Positions 12,400-22,700 of a stretch of DNA of 64,000 bases are shown here, piece by piece. The translations under genes were made by a program, and so were the position numbers. The DNA is taken from assembly GCA_018398585.1 (NCBI GenBank), contig JAGTTD010000005.1, positions 5,635,355 through 5,699,354 on the forward strand, given 5' to 3'. The notes beneath the pieces were generated by a model. The model was not told the DNA's origin. It saw only the letters and a list, made by a program, of their open reading frames with translations, and did no database searches. Position 1 is the stretch's first letter; every line of letters begins with the position of its first letter. This DNA is from Simmondsia chinensis (Eukaryota > Streptophyta > Magnoliopsida > Caryophyllales > Simmondsiaceae).

Positions 12400-12741
12400 T
12401 GTCATGTACCTAGCTAGAATATTCAATATACTTGTATTCTTTGTATTGTTAAGAGTTGGTTAGATGGTTAATTGGTTGTTGGTTAGATGGTTAATTGGTT
12501 GTAGATTGTATTTGGTTGTTAATTGGTTGCATTGGTATTAATACCCTGCTCATTGTACTGATTTGGGTATCCAATAATAAAATCATCTTCTCTCTCTTAC
12601 TTTCCTAATTTCTCTTCTGATCTCCCTCTCTCCTCCTCTTCTCCTCTTCCTCTCTCGATCTCCTTCCTCTTCTTGAATTTCATGGCTGATTCAAGCCCCT
12701 TCTCGCTTCTTTTCACGCAATAATCAAGCCAGACCCTGACA
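12400..12741 (+). repeat. 3' LTR of gypsy element
   Basis: 342 bases, TG...CA, pairs with 7454-7787. It is longer because of one extra CTCCTCTT-type unit in the CT-rich half. Confidence 0.95.
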
Positions 12742-12746
12742 CGTTG

Positions 12747-13349
12747 ATCCTTGCTTTGGTTCCCCCTGCGCTTCCGCGTTTGAGAACCTTTAGAACTTGT
12801 AGCGGCTTTGGGAATGAGAGGAGAAGCCACAGGTCCGATCAATCGGCTGGGCTTCTATTATCGGCCTAGTTTCCTGATCGATCGGTAGCTCTGTTGCAAA
12901 CCCCGCCCTACTACGGGCCATTGACCGATTGGTACTTCATGTCGACTGATCATTTAGTACCCAAAACTCTACAAGATCTATTTAATTAGGATAGGATTGG
13001 TCCTTCTTGTCAACACGTGGTCGAGTTTCTTAAAGTGGTTTTCAATTATGTCTCAATTACGCATGATTATGCCATTTTTCAACATTTGTTTTGCTCCGTT
13101 GCACTCTAAGCCAAAATGTGCCTAAATTATAACAAAACACACATGTAAAAGCTGAATATGTTACAAGAATGAGAAATAAAATATGTAAACGTAAAGTACA
13201 TCACAGACCACCTAAAAATTACTATAATTATGTATCATTTTCACATTTTTGACAAAATATCATCAATTCTAATAAAATTACTTATAAATTATTGAAATAA
13301 TGCTCAATTCTAGCATTTTCTAAGAAAAATCTATCAAATTTTTAACAAA
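12747..13349. other. Intergenic stretch right of the gypsy element
   Basis: Read on the minus strand, the first 100 bases are GC-richer and basic if translated (TRKRRGNQSKDQ); they would continue across the gypsy insertion site into the TTGACG run near 7440. The remainder is AT-rich and shows nothing recognisable. Confidence 0.3.
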
Positions 13350-13362
13350 AGAGTACCTGATT

Positions 13363-13490
13363 ATTTTTTTTTTTTTAGAACAGTACAAACGCCTTTAGTA
13401 AGGCAGGGGAAGGGGGATGCCGAGCCTCGAACACTAGATCCCGGGGTAGCAGTCTGCGTACCCAACCATTGGGCTAGGAGGGCTTTTGGC
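13363..13490 (-). mobile_element. tRNA-derived SINE, copy 1
   Basis: A 128-base element, poly(A) end at the left on the minus strand. The target duplication AGAGTACCTGATT is exact (13350-13362 and 13491-13503). The head has a polymerase III box A-like TAGCCCAATGGTTGGGTA and a box B-like TGTTCGAGGCTC. Same family as 19486-19613. Confidence 0.9.
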
Positions 13491-13732
13491 AGAGTACCTG
13501 ATTGATAAACTTTTAAAACTGCATGATATCTAAGTGATAAAATAACTAAAACTCAGAATATCTCATTATATATATTAAAATATTGGACTACGTAATTAAT
13601 AAATGCTCAAACCTTTATAAATTTTTTTTTATTTTGGACAAAGGAAGCTCGAAGGCGATCTATAAACTTCGATCAAAGGCAAAAGAGTTCAAAATCAAGG
13701 GAGGGGGAAAAGAAACTCAATTATGGAAACAA

Positions 13733-16700
13733 TTACCTAACCTTATGCATCAATGCCACTTCATGGACAGGCACATTAGCCAAATGAGAAAACCAAGAAA
13801 AACTAAAAACGCGAAAAGCACATAACATAAGTTTAATATCTTCAACGAAAGGCGAGATGTCCCAAGGCGCTCGAGAGTCCGACGATAAGGCTTTAATCAC
13901 GTCCAAACAGTCGGATTCAAAGATAACCTCCTCAAAACCAAGATGAACAGCTAAAGACACAGCAGCACGAACCGCAGCATGCTCAGCAACCTGAGCAGAA
14001 AAAGAAAACACCGACCCACACCAACAGGAGACCACACAGGCCTCAGCATTCCGAACTACAACAGCCAAACCAGCAACAGAGGTGGACGACACCCAGCTAG
14101 CATCCACGTTCAATTTAACAGCACCGATGGGAGGCGGGGACCAAACAGACGGAGGGCCCCCTGGAGCAGGAGATGCCCGAGACTTATCACAAGCATCGGC
14201 ATCCATAAACTTGAGCGATTCAACACGCGCACGATCAACCACCCAATTCGGGTCATCACTCCTATGATCAAAAATAAACCTGCATCGAGATTTCCAGATC
14301 CACCAACACAAGAAAATAATCTTAGATATAAGATCAGGATCATCATAAAAGGAGTTAATAACAAACTCCCACCACCGAGGAAAACCTGGAAAACCAACCG
14401 AACTAACACGAAAACCAATTTCAAATGCGAACCGAACTGCTCTAGCAAACAGACATAAGAAAATAATATGGTCAGCCGTCTCTATTTCGAGATCACAACG
14501 AGGGCATACCGAGGAAAACCCAGGAACCCTTTTAGCAACATTAGCCTTAGTAGGCAGAGCATTGGAAAGAAGCCTCCAAAGGAATATACGGACACACGGC
14601 GGGACTGAAGCCCGCCACAACCGGCTAAGACACTTCTTCTCCCGGAAGGTAGAGGAGGAAGCATTAATACTTTTATCAAATGGCAAAGTGGAGAGGTACC
14701 ATTGAGCATAACCCTGACGAACTCTATAAACCCCTTTAGTGTCCCATTTCCATATCAGTTTATCAGAGACCCGACCATCCGATAAAGGAATACATCTAAT
14801 CTTCTCAACCTCTTCTCTAGAAAAGACCTGCCGCAATGCCGACAGGTTCCACGAGTGAGACCCGGGGCACACAAAATCAGCCACACGTTGACCCAAAGGA
14901 CCCTGACCTCTCGTTCTCCCATCACCCTCCCGATACTCTGGAATCCACCTATCTTTCCATACTTTCACAGATTGCCGGTTCCTAACATTCCAAAAAAGAC
15001 CCTTCTTCAATAATTTCCTTCCCTGTAAAAGACTCCTCCACAACTAGGACGGTCGAGAGCCCATTCTGGCCAAAAGGAAATCACCATCCGGAAAATAGAG
15101 GCCCCTAATAACCCTAACCCAAAGGGAGTTAGGCTCCTCCACCACTCTCCACGCCTGATTAGCAAGTAGAGACAAATTCATTCCCTCTATATCCCGAAAA
15201 CCCATACCCCCCATACCTTTAGGTCTAGCAAGACGCTTCCAGCCCACCCAGTGAATATGCTTCGCATCATCCGCTTCCCCCTTCCACCAAAACTTAGCCA
15301 AAAGACTATTTATCTTACGAGCAAGCGTAGTAGGCATTTTAAAGCAATGAAAAAGGTACAGAGGGATGGATGAGAGAACCGCTTTGATAAGAACTGCCCT
15401 CCCTGCATGCGATAAAAGAGAGGATTTCCACCCCTGAATCTTACTGCGAATTCTATCCACAATATGGCCCAAGCATCGTTGTTTATCTCTCCCCCATCCG
15501 GGTTAAGATCAGGCACCCCAAGAACCTCCATACACTGATCCCGGACTTCCCGAGGGTTATTGGAGGAAAAGAAAATAAAAGACTTATCAAAATTCACACT
15601 CTGCCCAGAAGCTCCACAAAAGACCTCAATCACCCTTTTAACTTCCCTAACCACCTCAACCCTTGCCTCACAGAACAAAAGGCAATCATCAGCAAAAAAG
15701 AGGTGCGTCAGGGGAAGAGCGTGGGGCGAAATACGGAAAGGCCTCCACCGACCCACACGCACCGACTCCGAAATAAGGGATCCAAAAAGCTCCACCAATA
15801 GAATAAACAGATAAGGGGAAATAAGGTCCCCTTGTCTCAGACCTCGTGAAATGCGAAATGAATCAAGACGGGTACCATTAACAACCGGGCTAACCGAGAC
15901 TGATGACACACATGACATAATTCACTGGACAAACCGATTAGCAAAACCTAGCCTAAGGAGCAATAACTTCAGACATTCCTAGTTGACTTGGTCATAAGCC
16001 TTAGAAAGATCAATCTTAATGGCCATGGACATAGTTTTCCCTTGTTTCTTACGCTTTAGGGCATGAAACACCTCGTGTGCAACAATGATATTATCTTGGA
16101 TACGACGGCCCACAACAAAGGCCCCTTGGTGAGGGGATATAACAGATGGGAGTAAAGGTTTTAGCCTATTTGATAAAACTTTCGAGATAATTTTGTACAT
16201 GAAGTTAAATAAGCTGATAGGCCTAAACTGGGAAACCGTCTCAGGGTTTTGAATTTTAGGAATAAGGGTAATATTAGTTTGATTTAAAGAAGCTGGTAGC
16301 ACACCAGACTAAAAAAAAGCAACAAAAGCATCACAAACATCCACACCCACAATATGCCAAAATTCCTTATAAAAAAACTTGAAAAGCCATCCGGACCAGG
16401 AGCTTTAAGGCTTCCAAGTTGATCGACCGAGGATCGAACTTCAGCAAGGAACACAGGACAAGCAGCCGGCGATTAATCTCCTCTGTGATTACCGAAGGGC
16501 ACAGATCCAATGTCTCTGGGATATTAATACCCACCCTACTGGCAAATATCGAACGAAAGTGGGCCAAGACCAAGCTTTGAATAACTTTTTCAACGTCGAC
16601 CCAGTTCCCTGTAGTGTCACAGAGTCTCGTAATACGATTTCGACATCTTCTCGTAAGCGTCGAAGCATGGAAAAAACGATTGTTTTTATCTCCCAATTTG

Positions 16701-17735
16701 AACCAAGTAATGCGCGAGCGTTGTTGCCAATACCGTTCTTCCTCCTTCCCAATAGTACTAAGATGACGAAGCAGCTCCTTCTCCTCAGCAATGTCAGATG
16801 GAGAAGAAAAGCGACTCTGAAGAACTTCAAGCCTATCAGTAATCCTACTCATCTCTACCTTAGCATCTCGACGCAAAGTCTTACTCCGCCTCATCAACTC
16901 AGAACGGCATATCCCAAGGTTCCTATTAATTCAGGAGAAAGGGGGCCTATCGCGATCTAACGTCCAACCCCTAGTCACAATCTCCGAGAAATCCTGATGA
17001 TCTAACCACTTAGATTCAAATCTAAAGGCATACTTCGGTCTAGTGGATTCACCATTCAAGAACATAAGGAGAGGGGAGTGATCTGAATCAGCTGCCGGAA
17101 GGAGCCGAATCGTAACATGAGGGAACATCCCCATCCATGACACATTAACCGCTACTTTATCCAATCTCTCCCGTACCAACCTCGACCCATCTTGACGATT
17201 AGACCAAGAATAACGGCAACCCTTCAACTTGAGCTCTATAAGACCCCACTCATCATAATAAGTTTGAAGCAGAGAGAGTTGAGAAGAGGAAGGGGGAATT
17301 ACCCCCATCTTATCAGCACCACTGGTATAGGCATTAAAGTCACCCACAATAGCAAACGGCATTGGATCTTTATGCGAAAAGGAACCCAAAGATTGCCAAA
17401 AGTCTCGCTTCCTCCCTCTATCTGGTTCCCCGTGAACGAAAATCTGCAGCCACTCCCTACCCGAAGCCTGCTCTACGATTTTAGCTAGAATAAATCTATA
17501 AGATGAAGATAGGACATCCACCCTCACCGAAGAATCCCAAAATAAAGCAAGCCCACCACTCAAACCCACCGGATTCACAAAAAAAGATTGCACAAACCGT
17601 AACTAAACAAACAAACGAGACATAACATCCTGTTGCTGCTTCGTCTCCATCAGAAACAGAATTCCTGGCCGAAACCGGGATAAAAGCCCCTTAATGGCTC
17701 AAATTGTCGGGGCCTGGCCGCAACCCCGACAATTT
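13733..17735 (-). pseudogene. LINE ORF2: endonuclease, reverse transcriptase, RNase H
   Basis: The beginning WNCRG lies near 17730 and is soon broken by stops. The endonuclease block 17593-16931 has VGDFNAY and DSDHSPL. Reverse transcriptase lies in 16897-16367, 16302-15979 (ITLIPKIQNPE, FRPISLFN, IDLSKAYD) and 15918-15310 (GLRQGDLISPYLF, FADD motif FFADDCLLF). The thumb and zinc region run 15472-15044 and 15043-14450 (ARPKGMGGMGFRD, CPRCDLEIETADHIIFLC). RNase H lies at 14130-13733 with NVDAS, AEHAAVRAA and ESDCLDVI retaining acidic residues. Breaks near 17697, 17604, 16900, 16340, 15970, 15480 and 15044 show that it is dead. Confidence 0.92.
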
Positions 17736-18104
17736 CAACAAAGAAGACTCATTGGGAACGACGCTGTTGTTCTGGGACAACCGCCGCAAACCCATCAATA
17801 TCAGCATCAACCATACCCGATCCATCAACAATATGAAGCCTGGCCGAGTTCTCCAGGCCCACAGAATCCGAGGCAGGAAGAACAGGATCTTGCTCGACAA
17901 CATGTCCTGACATCGGGCGCGCAATTCTTTTAAAGTTTCGGAACCGTCGTAGGACATCCTTCTTTCTATCAATATTACAGCCAATCTGAAAGTTCTGTAG
18001 CACAAAGTTATTATCGAAAAGATCGTTAAATACCGTCTGAATAGACCCGTCCTCATTCTTCGACCAAGAGGAGCACATGACCCAATTTCCATATTTGTCT
18101 TGCT

Positions 18105-19247
18105 TTACACTCGCCGCAAGAACATCTTCAGCAGCCCTTCGAGATTTCTTACACAAGGATCACAAGTGAGATCAGAAGCCGCACGTTTCAGTCCTGAATG
18201 ATAATGTGGGGTCCCGGGGAGGGGATCAGAGCTTCTATTATCGTCCATACCCGGATTCTGATGCAGCGTTATTAAGGTTCCGGCGCGAACCACATCTACC
18301 AAACCGCAGGCTGAAACGGGGGGCATAATTCCCTCCAACGACGAATGCAGAGCAGAGATAATGTTCCGGTCAACACAAACACTCGGCAAGGATCCATCAC
18401 AATGAGCTCTCCTCACAGAGACACGAGTTTCCCTTTGAACCAATTCATCAGTCTGACCCACTGTGCATTCCCTATCGCAATCATCTGGTCCGAACCCGAC
18501 TTTTGCTGCATTATTCACAAGTGCTCTCAAAGACCCATCAAATATATATCTGTCTTTCAACGACCCTCGCATGGGACATCTCCGGTTAATATGACCCAGA
18601 CGACCACATTTATAACAGAAATCTGGTAATCGTTCATACTTAAAATCAATCCATAAATCCTCCTTGCCTAATCTCTCCAGCCAGAAGCCACGCAAGAGAG
18701 GGGCACCGGTGTTAATACGCACTCGAACCCTGCAGAATTTACACCAAAGGGTACGAGCATCCACATCCTGATCCACTCTCACAAATTCAGGAAACATACT
18801 AGCAACTCTAATAGCATTACTCTTGGTCATAAGGTTAAGAGGGAGTCCATGGAATTGGACCCAGAATTTAGGTAGAGAGACGTCAATTTCATTAATATTA
18901 ATATCCCCCGACCAATCCTTCAAAACCAGGTGAGAGCCATTAACCGACCCGGGGCTCTCATCCCATATTCTACATTTATCCTCCTGTCGAGAAAATAAGA
19001 ACATGAAAATGTTACCTCCCATCTCATGAATTTGAAGGTGCTCCTGTAGCGCCCATGCTTTCCACAGAACGGCACAAAGAGGGCCAATGCGAACCGGAGA
19101 ATCAGAAATAATTTTCCCAATCAGTAAAGATTCCTGAAGGGCTAAATTAACTGTCTCATCTTCAACAAGTTGGAGTTTTGTAACCCACTCCAGAAGATCT
19201 TCCGTTTCATCCACAATTTGCTTTCCCTTGGATAGGTGTGACGCCAT
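18105..19247 (-). pseudogene. LINE ORF1, nucleic-acid-binding protein
   Basis: Starts at the ATG at 19247 (reads MASHLSKGKQIV). It carries the DUF4283-type RNA-binding region of plant LINE ORF1 proteins (PKFWVQFHGLPLNLMTK, KYERLPDFCYKCGRLGH) and a CCHC zinc knuckle, CYKCGRLGHINRRC. The frame ends at 18105, but similar-looking protein continues in another frame to about 17750, so a frameshift near 18130 probably truncates ORF1. Confidence 0.85.
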
Positions 19248-19485
19248 AATCGACAAAGCCAGAATCCAGGGAGTAACAAGAAATAGCCAACGACAAAATT
19301 AAGGAAGGTCAGAGGCCAGAGGCGACGTCAAGAAGGCAGTCAATGGCGGCTGGCACAGAAAATTAGGGTTGAGAGCACAGGGGCTCCAGAGAGACTCCAC
19401 GAGGGAGGAGAATCAAAATAACCTTTATAATATTTAAGTAATAATTTTCGGAATTTTAATCAATAGTTCAAAGTTATCATCAATA

Positions 19486-19613
19486 GCCAAAGCCCTCCTG
19501 GCCCAATGGTTGGATAGGCGTGCTGCCACCCCGGGATCCAGTGTTCGAGGCTCGGCATCCCCCTTTCCCTTTCTTACTAAAAAAGTTTGTACTGTTCAAA
19601 AAAAAAAAAAAAA
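19486..19613 (+). mobile_element. tRNA-derived SINE, copy 2
   Basis: A 128-base plus-strand copy of the family at 13363-13490, starting GCCAAAGCCCTCCTGGCCCA and ending in about 18 A. The target duplication AAGTTATCATCAATA is exact (19471-19485 and 19614-19628). It ends about 170 bases before the dehydrogenase start codon. Confidence 0.92.
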
Positions 19614-19695
19614 AAGTTATCATCAATATTATCCTTTTTTTTCTTAATACATCGTGTTAAAAAGAAATTTTTTAATAGTGTGGGAGTAGGAGGTA

Positions 19696-19721
19696 TGACG
19701 TGGCAGACAAATTCGATGACG
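19696..19721 (+). promoter_or_regulatory. Paired TGACG motifs in dehydrogenase promoter
   Basis: TGACGTGGCA starts at 19696 and TGACGTT at 19717, so two TGACG cores lie 21 bases apart, about 65-85 bases before the start codon. TGACG/ACGT cores are bZIP sites (TGA factors and relatives). Function here is inferred from sequence only. A CT-rich leader follows (19742-19780). Confidence 0.4.
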
Positions 19722-19782
19722 TTGATTGCTGCACCCTTTCGTCAGTCTTCCCTCCATTTCTCTCTCTCTCTCTCTGCTCCCA

Positions 19783-22700
19783 ATGGCGATCCTCCTTCGC
19801 AGATCGATCAAGCCATTCTTGAACTCCGCCATTGCCGCCGCTTCTTCACGATCCACCACCATCCTTGGATCAACCGCGATCGACGGCGGAGATGATGCCC
19901 GGTGGATGTCCACCACCTCATCTGCGCCGTTCAATTTGGGGGGAGGGGCTTCTTACATGAGAGGCGTGATGTTTACGCAGCCCAATCAGCCTCTCACCAT
20001 CGAGGATTTTCATATGCCTCGCCCTAAGGCCAACGAAGTTCTCGTCAAGACTAAGGGTAATGTTTTACTCTTTCTTTTTTTTTTTTTTGAATTTTTTAAA
20101 TATAGATAAATATAAATGTAATGTTTTCTGAATACATCGTTTGCGGAATTGGATTTGGCATGCCACCTCGAGAACTGGGTAAAATTAACTGAGAGGGCTA
20201 CCGAGTCCTTTAGTTTTCCACGTTTCCAAATTCTAGAGTCAAAGTGGTGATTCTAGAGAGAGAGTTGAATACAGGGAAGAGTGTTTACAATTAGACGAAT
20301 GAGTACTGAGAGAGAAGTACAAAATCGAGTCTTTCAGTTAAGAACTCTACATGTGAGCCGAATATGAATCCCACGTGGGAGTTGTAAGAAAAAAGAAACT
20401 AACATGTAAGTTTAGTGGGTTACTCCACTTAATACCTATTAGTTTTAGAATTGAATTCCAATTTGGCTTATATGTGGATTTCATATGTGTGTCAACTCCG
20501 TGGATCAGGCCTAAAAGGCGTGATGAAATTTAACATGTTTATTGCATCGTAGCAGCTTAGGGAGTGTGCTGGTTTAAATTGATTGATCAAAATCGATGAG
20601 CTGAAGTCTGAATATTACATTCAGAGGTACAATTGGATGGAGCATATATTATGGCTGTCTCCATTTGAAAAACAATTCATCATCTTTTTCAATTTCTTAC
20701 TGTGAAAATTTAATATGTACCGTAATTAGATATTTGGGTATGTAGTATTAGGGTAGCCCAATAGATAGTATAGCGTGTCCCGCCTAGAGAGGGCTTATTC
20801 TATAAATAGGGGTAGTGTTGTATTACAAAGAATGAATGAAATCAAGTCATCTTTTATATTATCTCTCTTATCCTTTTACTTTTAGTATTTTATTACTTTC
20901 CTTTGGTTTCAATATATTGTTACATACCAAAGGAGGGTCCATCCCAAAACCAATTGGTAATGAGTGGAGTAACTTCTTAGGTATATAATTTGGTGTTTCC
21001 AAAGCGATGCCACCGATGTGGGACTCATCTTTTTTGCTCAAAACATTTTTGACTATATCAAAATTCACTCGGCTGTTGGGATATTATTGCCTTAAAACTA
21101 AATATTGTTAAGGTATCGCTGATATTTGATTAGGATTTGATTTGGGTGAGATTTTGAAAAGATAATCTAGTTACCTAATTAGATGCAAATTTGATTTAGA
21201 TTTAGATTAGGTAACTTGATTACAAAAGGGGTTATGATGGTTTAGTAGAGTGAATAAAAAGAGGGTAAAGATGTGAGGGGTTAAAATGATATGTAAAGGG
21301 TGCTTAGAGGCAGCTGGGTGGGGGGAGAGAGTGAGATTCGGTTTTGAGTGCTTTCATAGAGCGTCGTATGAGAGTTTGCAGCTTCCTTTGTCCAAGGCTA
21401 AATTGAGGAGGGTTGGTGGCTCACTGTACACCAACTACATTTGAGGAGTGGCACTCCGACCCCAGGGTTAATATGGTGCCCATCTCGGTAGTGTATTCTA
21501 GGGGGATAGAATGGAGCACGTTTCAACTTGCTCAATAATGAAGAGAAGAAAACTAACTTTGGAAGGGAGGAAGTATGGGAGTTGAGAAGGCTCTATGTAT
21601 TTTCATATACATTTATCACTGACTTACCTCCCCAAAAAAAAAAGGCTTTATGTATTTCTATGTATTAATCAACCCATTGGAAGGCTCTATTTATAAGTGA
21701 AAAATTACCCGTTTGGAACGATCAATGCCGGAAAATTCAGCCTCGAAACGGAAGGAGTGGATGGTTATGGAAAGAGCAAATCTAGGGAAAGTGGAGATAT
21801 GGAAGGAGTGGGTGATTACCTAGTTAAAGATCATATCTTGAGTTCGAACCTAGAGTAACGGCTAAAGATTGATACTTCGAGCTCGAGCTTGCTGCCTCAA
21901 ACTTGGCCAAGGATAAACAAATGGGCCTGAGCTTGCTGCCTCGTTAGGTTTTCTCCACCCGGTTAGCTGAATGTGGCCTTCAATAACTCCAGCTTAAGGA
22001 AGAGGGATCTCAAATGCAGGTTCCATACCCTAAATGGAAGGGCCTTCTAGTACGAGAGAGCACTGGACCATATCGATTGAAGAGAGTAGGAAGAAGCCAG
22101 AGTAAAAAGTAAATAGAATCTTCCATCTTTACTAGGCTAGCTTGGGTCACTTGAAATCTCTTCTGTAGGCTACTAGTCTAGAAGTAACACTGGAAAGTGG
22201 GAAAAGGGAATAGCTTAGATCATTGCCTCAGATGGAGACCCTACTAGAAGACCCATTATCGACTAGAGAGAACCATGCCAAAAACGTTGCATTCTGAGCA
22301 CTATATGCGCCTAGTGCTCTCTTCTTTGGTCCTTTCTCTTTTCATTTGGTTCCAGTTTCTGTTTTTAGTTTTCTGATTTGAGAAATCGTAAACCAAGTAG
22401 TAGAAATAATTTCATTGTTTTTATTGTGTATTCTTAGTATTTGAAAACCTTAGGTAAAAGAACAGAAAACTAAAAATTAGGAAATAAAAAAAAGAAAAAG
22501 TTATTTTCACTATTCAGATTTTGACTCCAAAAACCAAAGACTAAAAAGAGAAAATGATACTAAACGAGCCCTAGATTTCGCTTGTTGGAGAGGTATTGGT
22601 TATTGGATTTGATAAATTACCGCCAGTAGTTGATGAATGTGCAAAACAATTTAGTCTGCTGTAAACGTTATTGGTAAGGAAAATTGTAAGAATATTATGC

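Larger units (their letters stand above)
7454..12741 (+). mobile_element. Ty3/gypsy chromovirus LTR retrotransposon, full length but inactive
   Basis: Complete structure: 5' LTR 7454-7787, primer-binding site, gag and protease, reverse transcriptase, RNase H, integrase, chromodomain-like tail, polypurine tract, 3' LTR 12400-12741. Both LTRs begin TG and end CA. The target duplication CGTTG (7449-7453 and 12742-12746) is exact. By eye the LTRs differ at about 15 sites plus an 8-base insertion in the 3' LTR, roughly 4-5 percent, so insertion was not recent. At least six in-frame stops and a frameshift prevent a complete polyprotein. Integrase followed by a chromodomain-like segment indicates a chromovirus; the short LTRs would suit the Reina clade, but that is a guess. 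Confidence 0.95.
13621..19419 (-). mobile_element. Full-length L1-type LINE with RNase H, inactive
   Basis: Reads on the minus strand from a 5' end near 19419 to a poly(A) at 13621-13631. An 11-base duplication, AACCTTTATAA, flanks it exactly (13610-13620 and 19420-19430), so it appears unit-length at about 5.8 kb. Contents in order are ORF1 with a zinc knuckle, then ORF2 with endonuclease, reverse transcriptase, zinc-binding region and RNase H. Frameshifts and stops break ORF2 into several pieces. Plant L1 elements with a terminal RNase H are well known. Confidence 0.93.

Noticed and set aside
13979..14458. Plus-strand open frame of 159 codons
   Set aside because: Lies opposite the LINE ORF2 carboxy-terminal region; composition is that of an antisense shadow.
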